The position numbers and the translations under genes were made by a program. Below are positions 33,501-44,339 of a stretch of DNA of 44,339 nt, one piece after another. How positions within the stretch are numbered: position 1 is the stretch's first letter; each line of letters begins with the position of its first letter. Origin of the DNA: Blakeslea trispora (Eukaryota > Mucoromycota > Mucoromycetes > Mucorales > Choanephoraceae); assembly GCA_025331445.1 (NCBI GenBank), contig JAIWNE010000179.1, positions 1 through 44,339 of the forward strand, written 5' to 3'. The notes beneath the pieces were generated by a model, which saw only the letters and a list, made by a program, of their open reading frames with translations, did not search any database and had not been told where the DNA came from.

Positions 33501-33926
33501 ATTCGATTACATTTTCTGGACTGACAGATGCACAGATGATGAACAGGAGGCGGCTCTAGAACTTGAAGATACAATCAACTCTTATATGCAGACACCTGAT
33601 GAAAAAGAAGATCGTGAATTACATACCAATCCATTTGTGCAGAGATTTAATGAGCGTCAAGAAGTTTATCAAGCTGATGGCCTTAGAAGAAATAGTATCC
33701 ATTACGAGGATAGTGCACCTAAAGAGTTTATCTCTCTTGAAAAGCAATTGGAAGGTAAAACAAGATAGCTCTATGTTTGTTCTATTGGATTGTTATTGAC
33801 TCACTCCCCCCTTTTTTTCTAGGTGTTTATCGCGAATCTTTGTACGAAGACAACGATGTTTCTGATGAGGAGCCTGAAGTAGCTTATATTGCTTCCAGAC
33901 ATGATGCAAACAGTAAACAGCGCTAG
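30589..33926 (+). CDS. BEM3: PX-PH-RhoGAP protein, Bem3-like
   Basis: Eight exons: 30589-31605, 31672-31770, 31824-31943, 32007-32117, 32183-33020, 33090-33230, 33287-33754 and 33823-33926, giving 965 residues. Domains in order: N-terminal coiled coil (about 15-62); a long Ser/Pro-rich linker with repeated SP/TP sites; PX domain (about 285-410, VVSYSLKTCHRGREASVF ... RLPERSLF); PH domain (about 415-520, IKQGYLTKRGKKIGGWKARYF ... DSWIEALF); a linker with a six-Pro run and a basic patch (KKPKQKANRRSFW); and RhoGAP (about 655-855) with EEGIYRLSGSS carrying the arginine finger (Arg711), KMWLRELPE and MTLRNICIVFSATLGIP. This order is that of Bem3, a Cdc42 GTPase-activating protein recruited to polarised membranes by phosphoinositides. 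The symbol is by domain architecture; GTPase specificity is inferred. Confidence 0.9.
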
Positions 33927-34929
33927 TGTTCTTGCATGAAAAAAAACAACAATATTTTAAAACACAACATTAACCACTTAGACTTTAAAATCCCTTTTCC
34001 TTTAGACAATAACATATTCTCCCATTCTTCCTTTACCATACACTACTCTTCCCCCTCCTTTTTTTATATACAAACTTCAGAATATTATACCATCCTTAGA
34101 CTATTTGCACTTATGTTTTCTCTATTATACAATTATCCTACCGCTAGAAGGCTTCTTGAAGCAACTCATAAAAAATAATAATAGGGAGAGTTTCTCTTCC
34201 TAAAGTTCACTATCTTTCACAATCCTTGCTTGTAAATTTTTGGTTTAGATATACTTTTGATCTAAAAGACTTTCCAAATACTTTCATAAATGCTAAAAAA
34301 ACGCATAGAGGTGATTGGGAGACAGCAAAGTCTTCTTTATTCTCAAAATCACTACGCTTAGTTTTGTTCTTAGCTACTATCTAAAATGACTCCATTCGGC
34401 TGAGCTCTGAAGTAGAGATGTCTAAAAAAAATATTTGGCTTGCTTTAAGAGCGCTTGACATAGATGAGAAGTTTATTGCCAAAGCGAAAAAAGAAACGGA
34501 GATACAGTAGTCGCTCTATTTAAGGGTAGCCAAAAATCTTGAAAATTTCACCCTTAAATAGAGAATACCCTTAAATAGAATTGGTTTTAGAGCTTGTATT
34601 GAAAAATCCTTTTCAGAAACCCACCCTTATATAGAGAATACCCTTAAAAAGAACACTCTTAAATAGAGCGACTACTGTAACAGTAATGTTATTGTTAAGT
34701 GTACCTGTAGTTTGAAACATACTGAGCCATAGTGAATAACGATGAAGTTAACCAGAGCTCAGCAGAGGCACTTTTTTTTTTTACTTGCAAATAATCTAGA
34801 TAACTAACTGATTTTGTAGAGTTATTTGAAAATATCATTTTGTTTTGATCTTGATTCCAAAGCATTGGTTTATTTATATTAAGGTATTATATAGTTTTAA
34901 GAGTACATATAGTAGAAATTTTAAAATAA
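33927..34929. other. convergent intergenic region with a TIR element
   Basis: This 1.0-kb stretch lies between the 3' ends of the RhoGAP and phosphate-transporter genes. The only notable content is the small transposable element at 34505-34677. The 80-codon frame at 33936 looks like chance. Confidence 0.6.
34505..34677. mobile_element. 173-bp MITE-like element with about 24-bp terminal inverted repeats and TA duplication
   Basis: The left end starts CAGTAGTCGCTCTATTTAAG and the right end is its inverted copy ending CTTAAATAGAGCGACTACTG, with 1-2 differences over 24 positions. TA flanks both sides (34503-34504 and 34678-34679), the target duplication expected for Tc1/mariner/pogo-type transposition. 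There is no coding capacity. Inside, the segment CCCTTAAATAGAGAAT and variants recur four or five times, so the subterminal part of the TIR has been amplified. A degraded relative is at 6080-6165. Confidence 0.82.
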
Positions 34930-36663
34930 TTATTTATACAAGGAAGGACCATATGCACAGAACGAGAAAAGTAAACCTGCAACTAATCCAGCAGCTGGCA
35001 ATGTAAGAATCTATGTATAGTTATAAAAAGGAAAAAATTTAGTTATCTAACAGCATTGATTTGTTAATTGCGACTTACCCAAGAGAAGAAGCACCATGTA
35101 AGCATCTTCCAGTTGACAGCACTAAGCTTACCGTTACATAAACCAACAGCAGCTGTTGCACCAGTGATACAATGAGTGGTGGACACAGGAAGACCTAGTT
35201 TAGAGCAAGTCAAGACTGTTAAAGCAGCACCGAGTTCGGCAGAAAAGCCACGAGTAGGAGTAAACAAAATAATGTTGTTACCCAAGGATCGCATGATATT
35301 GTAACCATAAGTAGCAAGACCAATATCAATTGCAACACCACCATAGGCAAGAATCCAAAGAGGTACAGCAACTTTACCAGTAACGTCAACCTGACCAGTT
35401 TGCCAGATATCGTAGACGGCAGACAAAGGACCAACAGCGTTCGATACATCATTAGAACCGTGTGCAAAAGAAGCCATACAGGCAGTAATAACTTGAAGGA
35501 AAGAGAACATATATTCGACATCACTATCATAGACTTCGGCAGCATCGTGAACGGATTTTACATGGTTATTTTCAAGGTTACGCACATCTTTTCTGATACC
35601 ATGTAAAGCGATGTTGAGGAACTTTTCCTTTGCATTTTGAAGCTTACTGGTAGGAGCTGATGCTGGTTCCTCTTCAATGGATTGAGATTCTTGTTGTTCT
35701 TTAGTCTTTGTGTATTTTTCTCCTTCGTTAGCAGAGCTACCACTTGATTCAATAGTTTCTTCAAGTGCAACCTCTTTGGATTCGGGTAAGCGGTTAATGA
35801 CTGGACGAGGACCTAAGAATGGGATCACAAAGATATGATACCAACGAAGCTCTTCACGTCCAACTACGCGTCTCTTGAGCCAAGGACAGAAGAACACAAC
35901 AGCAAAGAGAGCAAAGAAGGCACCAATACCAAAAGCAATACCAATGATTTCACCAACGTTCATTTTACTGGCTTGAGTTCCAGGTGCTCCCTTATAGATA
36001 AGATAAAATGCTTCAATAGCAGTGGTAAAGAAAAAGTAGACAGGAATAATGCGAATGGCCCACTTGATACTATCTCTTTGGCGAAGAATACCATACTTTG
36101 TAATAGAGTAAATGATTGCAGAAACAATACCAGCAAATACAGGAGACAAAAACCAAGAGCAAATAATTTGGCCGACACCAGACCATCCCCAATTGATACT
36201 ATTCAAAGATTCGGTTAAGTATTGTAAAAAATCCCTAATCAAATCAAACTGTTTATTACCTTCCACCACCAAATGCAGCAATACCAACACCAAGAACTGC
36301 ACCTACAATAGAATGAGTTGTTGATACTGGCCAGCCATTCTTTGTAGCGAACAGAACCCAGGTAGAAGAACCTATAATTGCACAAGTCATACAAAGCATC
36401 AGAACTTCGGGAAGATCAACAAAGCGCTTGACCGATAGAATGCCACCCTTGATTGTATCTGCAGTGTGTGCACCAAGAAGCAATGCACCTAAAAATTCTG
36501 TAAAAATAGCTACGAAACAAGCCTGGGCTAACGACAATGAACCAGAAGCGACAGACGTAGCAAAGGAATTGGCTACATCATTTGCACCAATACCATATGC
36601 ATCCATAAATGCAAAGACCATTGTGACGCCAAACATCCAAGTATAATCGTAAGGCTGCATCAT
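34930..36663 (-). CDS. PHO89: sodium-phosphate symporter, PiT family (Pho89-like)
   Basis: Three exons, 36260-36663, 35079-36198 and 34930-35010, with introns of 61 and 68 nt, give 534 residues. The two inverted PiT repeats are complete: GANDVANSF (residues 26-34) and HGSNDVSNAVGP in the second half, each followed by its VSTTH motif (VSTTHSIVGAVLGVG and VSTTHCITGATAAVG). About ten hydrophobic helices are present, with a hydrophilic acidic Ser/Glu-rich loop in the middle. The second exon begins SINWGWSGVGQIICSW, matching Pho89 spacing. The family takes up inorganic phosphate with sodium at the plasma membrane and is normally induced by phosphate starvation and alkaline pH; I see no clear phosphate-response site in the first 200 bases upstream. 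Confidence 0.94.
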
Positions 36664-39600
36664 TTTGATTTGATTTCTCTAGATTGCTCAACGTCTTATC
36701 AATAAAAAAAACAAAACAAAACTACGAGGTTTATATAGCTCTAAATATGCTGATCTGTAAGTCATATTTGAGTAACCTGGCATAGTACAACAGGTAGAAT
36801 ATAGAAATTTGTGCTTTGGCATACGAGTTCCGACCAATGAACAGAATTATTCAAACCATGATGGACAAATATACCTAAAATGATCATTTTCGAAAGAAAT
36901 CCAGGTTTTCTGACATCTCTTTACTTTTTTTTTTCTCCATTAGGATCCGTATTATTGGCGTTTATGAATATCACAAACCTCTATACCTTTTGTATTTGTT
37001 TGAGCGCTTGGTCTTGTGTAATGGGACAATCTTTTGATAAATAGAGCTAAAAAAAGACATATATTTTAGCCTATTACATACGTTCAATAGCCCAAATCGA
37101 TCTGCAAAAAAAAACTGTTAGTTTTGTTGGGTTGATTTTTCTCAGAATGTGAACAAAAGAGAAATGCCACCATATATTTCCTATTTAGGCCAGTTCTTTT
37201 TTATCTCGACCATGGATTTGTAAAATTTGAATCTAGTAGCACCAAAGATACAGAAATCTCTGCGCAAATCAAGCTGAAGGAAAAAAAAAACAAATAGGCT
37301 TACTATTATGGGTCTTTGTTACTAGAACAGATAAGGAAAAAAGAATAAGGAAAACTGGAGGACTCATGTAACTCAGAGAGGACAGTAATTCTGATTTAGT
37401 GACCAAAAGTAATGCAGATGCCTTTTTGAGTACAGCAGGCAATGGCTGCTCAAATTAATGAGAGGTCCTTCATTTGCTCTTGATCTTGTATACAATACGA
37501 TACCTTGGCCTTTGACAGGAAGAGTGATTATCATGTCATATGTATGCAATGCTATGGTTTTTACAAAGCTCAACTTCTCATTTATATCATACCCGATCCT
37601 ATCGGGTTCTCGAGAACTTAGCCATTAAGTGGTTTGGAAACAGTAATTACAAGAAATTCACATTCTCAAATTGTCGTACAAAGTCAACAACAAAAGCCAA
37701 TCGCAAAATAGCTTTGAGGCATACCATAGATCTCTGTGTTCACATGTTTGATACTAGCAATGGACTATTGCAGAAGAAAGCTATTATGGGTACACTCAAA
37801 CATTTAATTTCTTTATCTGCCCATATCACTAACTTGGACTACCCTATACACTCTCTATCTAAGATGCTTTTTGTTGTCTTTCTGTGCGGCATCAGCATAT
37901 ATGATGATACAATGCACACTTGGTAAAAGGAAAATTGTTGTAATCAAAAACTTATGTAAGAACACGTTGCTTATTAAAACACATCCTTATTCGTCTTTGG
38001 TTGTAGAACCTAAGAGCGAATTCTAGGAAAGAAAACATCCATGTTACTTCAAGTACAACTGCTGCTTTCATCTGGTTAATTGTAAAGGTATGGTTAGACA
38101 GTCTAAAGTCAATTCAAAAATAAAAAAAAATGATGAGCATTTACTTTTCTGAAACAGCACTTGCGTTCATCAACCACAAGGTTTATTTATTCCAAAAAGT
38201 CAACACTACATAAATCTTTCCTCTTGTTCTTCTATAAAGAACGACTACAAGCCAATATCAATATGTGATTGCACAAATCAGAAAGGTTGCTTGTTTCTAA
38301 ATTTATTCAACTGACTGCAAGATTACAATCAAGAACTTCTAAATAGTGATTACTATGAAGGGATTTTAAACATTATTGTATGCTATCCAAACATTAATAA
38401 AGCAAATTGGGTGGTAATTTGCTTCGGCCATGGATACTTTGTAGGTTGCACCAAACATACAACAGTACCCCCGATTCATGCATATCATGAGATTTTTGAA
38501 ATCCTATGTATATATCGAATGATTCGTTGTTGCTAGTCTTGTACTCATGGCTCACCAAATTATCTTATCACTTTGCACACTTCTTTTTCGACAAAGTTTT
38601 TCTTCTTCTTTTTTTCTTTAATTCTACTAAACAATTTTCGAGCTAACAGCTCACTTTTACTCAAAATGTTTTTCATTTTATTCGATACATGTATAAACCG
38701 AGGTACCATTGTATAAGGTCGCCAGAATATTTTTGATGTAATAATCACACTTTATGGAGAAAGCTATAATCTTTAAGTCTAAGCCTATTTATGATCAATA
38801 GCTGAGAAGAAAGAGCTTTGCTGTTAATAACATAAAAAACCACAACTATTGGCATCTCTGAGGCAAAGACAAGGACGAGAAAAGATTCAGCTAATATTTT
38901 GAATCAAACGAATTTTAAAAGTGAACAGCGTAAGAGATATCTTCAATTAACCAATAGTGCAAAAGATAAAACAAACATATAAACTATAAAATGTAGTACA
39001 TCTATGCTGTTTATGAGCCAGCAAAGGGATCTTGCCCTCCTTCAACTTGACATAGCTAAGCAAATTACTAATAATAAGCCTGTGCAAATCAATCGATACA
39101 GTGATGATATATATGGTAGCATTGATAGCATGAATGCAAACGCTTTTTTTTTACGCTTGCAATGTTGTTGATAATTGAAATCTCATAAAGGCGAATATCA
39201 TTGCTTAGAAACAAACCTTTCTTTTGTCTGTTGTTGCTTGACTTTGTCTTGTATATATATATTTATCTCTCTCTTTTTTTTTCTTTTGACTTTAAATAAA
39301 GCATGTGTATAGCGGTTCAGGTGTGTTTTGCTCATATTCTAATTGACATAGATTTTCTTCAACAGTCACTCGTTTGGTTCATTGTTAATTTCTACATAAG
39401 GTACGTCATTTTAGGATACAAACAAAAGGTGGTTTTGAAATCAAACTTCAGTAAGTATAAAGCCATTACAGCATAAAATGTGCTACTTGACCTCTATATT
39501 TTGACTTGTTTTTTTCTGTATGTACAGAATATGCTACTTTTGAATAAGATAGCAATGAGGGTAAAAGTAAACAGATGTTTACGATACGAGCATTAAACTT

Positions 39601-40148
39601 TTCCCCCTTTTTTTTTTGCTGATTGATGCGGTGCTGCTACCACCTCTCATTAGACATTGTTCAAAGTTGTGTATAATTCGATGCTATCATAATTGGCTTA
39701 TGATCCAGGAAATCAACTAATACAAGACAATTGATATCCATTGATGATTTGACCAGTAGTCTATATTTCTGACTACTTGAAAGATTATTGGAAGACTGTT
39801 TTTGATGAAAGTCCAGCTTACTTCGAAGCACAGCAAGCCGAGCCATGATGAAGCTCAATAAAGTTAGCCGAGATTGGCATACGTGGTAATCTTATCACAG
39901 CGAAAATTGGGTTGTAAAATTGCTCATTCTGCTTTAAAAGATGTAAAATAAAGCAATAAATTCATTCTTTTTTTTTTTTTTTTGACAAAACTAAAAGCTG
40001 CATATCCAATCACATTGCGTTTGTTCAACCTCAGACACTAAATACGGAAAATGAATTATTTGTTCTTTTTCCATTTGATTTATTTCTTTCTCTTTTCTTT
40101 TTTCCTTCCCTCAATATTTGTTTTTAGCGATAATTACTTCTTCCTACG
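36664..40148. other. long divergent intergenic region, PHO89 / BTG
   Basis: This 3.5-kb AT-rich stretch holds no supported gene. A 128-codon plus frame at 37540-37926 has no recognisable domain and no promoter-like leader. Others at 37373, 38560 and 39661 are short. No tRNA, repeat family or element end was identified. A T16 run precedes the BTG promoter at about 39968-39983. Confidence 0.5.
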
Positions 40149-40812
40149 ATGCATATTGAGATAGCTCAAGCAGCTGAATTTTTGGGCCGACTTTTACAAC
40201 CCAAAGTAGATGCAGAAAGCATTCAAAACTTCAAGCATAGCTTGATGGAGTTATTGGCACAACGATACACAGATCATTGGGATGCTCAACAGCCTTATCG
40301 TGGCAATGGCTATAGAGCTATTTCCAACTTTCATGGACAACTAGATCCTATCATAGTCAAAGGTAAACAAGAACAAAGAAAATAGAAGAACAGTTTATAT
40401 AGTGGGTGAAAGAAAAAAAAAAAAGTAAAAAAAAAGAGACCATATTTTTTCTCTCCCTAATCTATAAACACTCACATTTTCTTATCAAGCTTGCGATAAA
40501 GCAACCTGTTCGATCAGTCTTGTTCATTCTAACCTTCCTCGTGACTTTGTATTATGGATTGATCCATACAATGTATCCTATAGGGTAGGCGACCATGGAA
40601 ATATCATGACTTTGTACGAAGACGATCCACGTAAGCCTCACCAACCAAAACCAGCTGCCTCCTTTTTGCAGCCTACTCCCTCTACACCTATACGTATGTC
40701 GCCACCTAGTAGCCCCGAAACACGGGTGAAGAAAATGAACAAAACACACCAACCTTCCCCTTTAAGTTATTACTATGAGCAAACAGATGAAAATATGGTC
40801 ATGGTAAATTAA
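40149..40812 (+). CDS. BTG/Tob family anti-proliferative protein
   Basis: Two exons, 40149-40362 and 40490-40812, with a 127-nt A-rich intron, give 178 residues. The BTG domain is complete: helices with AAEFLGRLL, then box A (HWDAQQPYRGNGYRAI, about residues 43-58) and box B (LPRDFVLWIDPYNVSYRVG, 87-105). In animals these boxes bind the Caf1 (CNOT7/Pop2) deadenylase of CCR4-NOT and the family slows proliferation by promoting mRNA decay. The C-terminal 65 residues are Pro/Ser-rich with SP/TP sites (PSTPIRMSPPSSPETR), possible kinase targets. The family is well known in animals and is absent from the standard yeasts. A role in mRNA deadenylation here is by family inference. Confidence 0.92.
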
Positions 40813-42430
40813 ATAAAATAAACAAAAAAAAACAAATTGTTTGCTTTTTGTGTTCTTTTTGCATAATTGTCGGCGGACACTTAATGAGATGGGGTTTTAA
40901 ACCTGGACAGAAAGATCAAGATGTTACGAACAAATCAGTTTGAAAGTGTTTATTGTGGATCTCCTTTGTTGAGATAAAATATCTGATCTTTTCTGAAGCT
41001 CCAAACATTCGTTTATCTAAAAAAAAAAAGGGCTTTTAATTACCCAGAAAACAATGAATAATGAGGCTGCTATGCAAATGAGAAAGGGAGACAACTGCTT
41101 AAAATCACAAAAAAAAAAATCTTTCTATAGCTTGAAAACATTTCAATGTTTTCTTTTTTTTCTTCTTCTTGACTTTTTGATCTACTTACTTATCTACTAA
41201 AGCTGCAACCATCAGTCAAGAGTCTTTTCTTTAAAGAAAAATAAAGTGTGAAGTTTAGTTAGCACATACAATGTATTTGTGTGCTTATTCTTCTCATCGT
41301 TTTTATAGGTTAGGAACCGGCCACAAAATGCTTACTTTGACTGTTTCATAGGTAGTTGTACTACCTTGAAGTAAACAAGCTTTTCTAAAGTTTGTTTAGC
41401 ACCTTCAATCATGTTTTCTCCCACTCAATCTGCTCCTTTTAAACTATAAGATTGATTGTTTCGAGAAGAGGAAATCCTTTGTACGAAAAAAGGATTTATT
41501 TCCAAAAGATTAGCCTCATGTATAGCACATACAATAAGTATTTTGTCTCAACTCTGTCTTTGAGAGTAATGGTTATCTTTTTCTTTATTGAGCAATAATG
41601 CAGAACTGATGTGCTATCAAAAACAGCATGAACACATGTCAAGTTGTCTTCTGAAGCAAGCAACTAGGTGACTTATTCTAATCTAACTGAAGCTCTCTCT
41701 CTCTCTCTCTCTATTAAAAGATTGCCCTGACTAGTACTTCTCGGTTGCAGACACGAAAGTTTGAGTACCAAGAGAGAAAGAATCTGTTGTGCTATCAGTG
41801 TATTCTATTGGCTGAATCTGTGGTGAATTACGACATGTCAATTTGCTATTGATAGTAGAATGGTGGCGATATCTATAGATCAGCTTGAAATTACAAAAGG
41901 CAAGTCGTGCCCTGCTTGAATAGAAAGTCATTTAAGGCTTACATTGAATGAGAAGAAAATGTCAATTCGATACACTGCTTGATGTTTTCACCCTTAATTA
42001 CTTGAGGCCCAAACACTATTGTTGAATTGACTCGTTTTGCTTTGCATTGATCTGTAAATTAAAATATATCTCGAATTCAAATATTTATCAGCCGACAATT
42101 TCTGTAACCATGAATACATTGCCAGACTGTATCAGTGATACAAAAGCATTTTATATAAAAGAAGATTTTTAATAAAGAAACAAGACAAAGCACGGCCTGT
42201 GAATGTCTTTTTTTTTTCACACAGTCTTCATCATTTAAAATGAGAGTAGAAAATATAAAAAACAAAAAATAAAAAAAAGGTCGTGGCATTGCTGAATTTT
42301 ATGTGAATGTCATGACTAAGACAAAATAAATTCAAGTTTAGCCAGAAATACTAATTATAAAAAAAAAAATTGAACCCTTTTTTTTTCAACTTCTTTCCAC
42401 CTTTTTTTTTTCTTTCTCTCTCATATCAAT
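40813..42430. other. intergenic region between BTG and enoyl-CoA hydratase genes
   Basis: This 1.6-kb stretch has no supported gene. It contains a (CT)10 tract at 41693-41712 and ends with the T/C-rich leader of the hydratase gene. Short frames at 41731 and 42077 look like chance. Confidence 0.55.
41693..41712. repeat. (CT)10 microsatellite
   Basis: Ten uninterrupted CT units in a gene-free stretch. Confidence 0.9.
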
Positions 42431-43401
42431 ATGGCTATTAAATTACCAAACACCGAATTTACCTTACTTTCTTTCCCTGCACCTCATGTTCTCTTGATTA
42501 CTATTAACAGACCTAAACAATACAATGCTCTTAGCCATGCTGCTAACTGGGAGCTTCATCGCCTATTTGATTGGGCTGAGCAAGAAAATGATATCTGGTG
42601 CATTGTTGTAAGTGACCAAAGAAAAAAGAGAGGCGACAAGAGAGATGTCTATCTATAAGTTGGATTTCTCTCAAATGCATAGAATTTAAACAAACACGCA
42701 ATTGCCAACCTTTGATTAAAAAAAATTTTTTTTTCTCAAAAACAAAGTTGACAGGTACAGGTGGTAAAGCTTTCTGTTCCGGAATGGATCTTGTCAGCGC
42801 TCATAATTCTCAATCAAGCGAACAATCCAGCATCAAAGATATGCCTCCCACCGGCTTTGGTGGTCTTAGCAACCGTCGTATGAGTCGTAAGCCTGTGATT
42901 GCTGCCGTCAATGGTTTTGCTCTTGGTGGTGGTATGGAAATGGTCTGTAGCTGCAACATGGTGATTGCTACTGAAAGATCTCAATTTGGTTTGCCCGAGG
43001 TGAAGCAAGGTGTCGTCATTGCTGCTGGTGGTTTGGCTCGCTTGGCCCGTTCTGTCTCTTATCAAATTGCTTCTGAATTAGTGCTGACAGGTCGATTCAT
43101 GACTGCTCAAGAAGCCAAGCATCATGGTTTAGTGAATCAAATCATTCCTAACGATGCTAATGTAGTAGATGCTGCTGTTGCTTGGGCCAAAAAGATGACA
43201 GCTAACTCACCTGATGCTGTTTTATTGACTAAGCAAGGTCTTTTGTTGGCTCTTGAACGTCCTTCTATGACTGATGCTACTGATGAATGGATGGCTACAC
43301 CTGAAGCTGAAGCTTGGAGAAATGGTTATAACTTGGCTGAAGGTTTGAAAGCTTTTGCTGAGAAGAGAAAAGCTCAATGGAAAAACCCTTCCAAGCTCTA
43401 A
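42431..43401 (+). CDS. peroxisomal enoyl-CoA hydratase/isomerase family protein
   Basis: Two exons, 42431-42607 and 42748-43401, with a 140-nt intron, give 276 residues. The crotonase fold is complete: LLITINRPKQYNALS (N-terminal), LTGTGGKAFCSGMDL (oxyanion segment), AAVNGFALGGGMEM and FGLPEVKQGVV. The two catalytic glutamates of hydratases correspond to Glu123 (GGGME) and Glu143 (LPE), with the standard 20-residue spacing. The C-terminus ends SKL, a canonical type 1 peroxisomal targeting signal. It probably hydrates or isomerises enoyl-CoA in peroxisomal beta-oxidation; the usual PGAGG after the second Glu is replaced by IAAGG, and similarity to CaiD-like carnitinyl-CoA dehydratases means the exact substrate is open. 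Confidence 0.92.
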
Positions 43402-43738
43402 GAATGGTTATTTGTATCTTTAAAGCCCACGATTCCCCCCCTCCTCCTCCTCTCTTTCCACTTTATACAACAAAAAAGAAAATGAGACAGAATAGATGAG
43501 GAGTTGTACAATAATCAACATCTCTTATGATTCTTATTTATATTTCCTTTGTATAAAGAAGTTGATATATCGGACATTATTAAATTGATGTTTGTTGACT
43601 TGAATAATAAAAAAAAATAAGTTTAAAGTCATCAATAGTATCATCAACAATGCTGGAAATTTTCGTTTCTATCATTTTCTTTCTTTTTATCTCTCATTTT
43701 ATCTCTCTTTTTTTTTTCTTGTAATATAATACATTCTG
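43402..43738. other. intergenic region, hydratase 3' flank and Cnn-gene promoter
   Basis: It is 337 bp, with C/T-rich and AATAAA-like 3' sequences in the first half and a T/C-rich leader in the last 80 bases. No gene is seen. Confidence 0.6.
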
Positions 43739-44339
43739 ATGAACTCAGCTGCTCGATTAAACCATGGACCCAGTTTAGACAAGTCAAAGAGCTACTCATG
43801 CCTTGTACCTGAAAGACATATCTATTCTATGCCATCTTGCAATTCCTCCGCTTCACTACATCCATATAACAAAAATAAGCGATTTCATACAGCGCAACTT
43901 GGAAAACCGCCAGGCGCCCAACCATTACCTAAACCAGCACCCATGGTTTCACATCGATCCACATCCACTTCTGCAGCCATTACAGCTACACATCTCACTT
44001 CTCATTATACACCACCTAAAATAGCACCTATGAAAGAAGTGGAAAAAGTAAATAAGGATAACATACAGATTTTATCTATTGGCATTTCATCTGTCTTTTT
44101 TTTTATATATAGATGATTACAGATCTAAAGAAGGAAAATTTCGATCTCAAGCTAAGGTTGTATCATCTAGAAAACTTGGTTAGCAAGGACATCAATGGAA
44201 TTGGATTGCGAGATCAAGTAAAGTTAGTGTGATTATGATGAAAGAGAGAGAAAGAATAACTCATTGACTCAGTAGAATCATAAACTACGAACACAATTAG
44301 AACATAGGAATAGACGGATACAAACAATGGAACAAGAGC
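43739..44339 (+). CDS. centrosomin N-motif (Cnn_1N/CM1) protein, 5' part only
   Basis: The gene runs off the window. Exons so far are 43739-44047, 44113-44217 and 44276 onward, with introns of 65 and 58 nt, and all three keep one frame (about 159 residues visible). The first 100 residues are basic, Ser/Pro-rich and disordered. Residues from about 104 read MITDLKKENFDLKLRLYHLE, the core of the Cnn_1N motif (KKENFxLKLRxYxLE), followed by coiled coil (NHKLRTQLEHRNRRIQTMEQE). CM1/Cnn_1N proteins (centrosomin, CDK5RAP2, fission-yeast Mto1, Aspergillus ApsB) bind and activate the gamma-tubulin complex at microtubule-organising centres. The rest of the protein should be long coiled coil. The start is the first ATG after the leader. 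Confidence 0.85.

Noticed and set aside
36199..36259. Earlier acceptor (TTAG before GGATTTTTT) for PHO89 intron 1, which would also keep the frame
   Set aside because: It would make an intron of only about 22 nt and insert 13 residues absent from Pho89. The later AG gives a normal 61-nt intron with a CTTAAC branch-like site.
37540..37926. 128-codon plus-strand frame
   Set aside because: No domain or transposase-like motif; surrounding DNA shows no element ends and no leader.
1..44339. CRISPR arrays, bacterial operons, prophage or plasmid features
   Set aside because: No regularly spaced direct repeats or bacterial gene structure; spliced genes throughout show a fungal nuclear genome.

Overview
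The window is nuclear DNA from a filamentous fungus of the Mucoromycota, most likely the Mucorales. It is AT-rich, with short GT-AG introns of about 49-80 nt, pyrimidine-rich leaders just before start codons and many A/T homopolymers. Genes are fungal-like (GGC1, DRS2, PHO89 and BEM3-like), but there are also families typical of early-diverging fungi and animals (BTG/Tob, LYRM2, a Cnn_1N protein). The species cannot be fixed from sequence alone. All gene models here were spliced by hand; every recognised exon chain keeps an open frame through its splice sites.

Layout: a mitochondrial GTP/GDP carrier (914-2060, +); a single-exon coiled-coil protein of unknown function (4382-5071, +), set between two inverted-repeat-bounded non-coding segments; a DUF262/GmrSD-like protein (7708-9292, -); a forkhead transcription factor (10384-11266, -) with an RFX-type X-box upstream; a gene-poor stretch with a TATA-led candidate transcription unit (about 13695-14135); LYRM2 (14837-15253, +), tail-to-tail with the ER glucosidase II alpha subunit (15274-18175, -); a DinB-fold protein (19026-19769, +); an NDUFA4/MLRQ respiratory subunit (22220-22543, +); a Drs2-type lipid flippase with 11 exons (22932-27417, -); a PX-PH-RhoGAP protein like Bem3 (30589-33926, +); a small TIR element (34505-34677); a Pho89-type phosphate transporter (34930-36663, -); a BTG/Tob protein (40149-40812, +); a peroxisomal enoyl-CoA hydratase/isomerase (42431-43401, +); and the 5' part of a centrosomin-N-motif gene (43739 to the window end, +).

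The genes do not form a pathway or cluster. They are unrelated housekeeping and regulatory genes, separated by unusually long gene-free stretches: about 3.6 kb before LYRM2, 3.2 kb between DRS2 and the RhoGAP gene, and 3.5 kb between PHO89 and the BTG gene. Loose themes are mitochondrial function (GGC1, LYRM2, NDUFA4) and polarity or membrane traffic (DRS2, RhoGAP, Cnn_1N). I did not find a clear new multi-gene system. The most interesting unexplained signals are two inverted-repeat element families, the X-box upstream of the forkhead gene, the candidate structured transcript near 13.7-14.1 kb, and the DGEV substitution in the flippase actuator motif.
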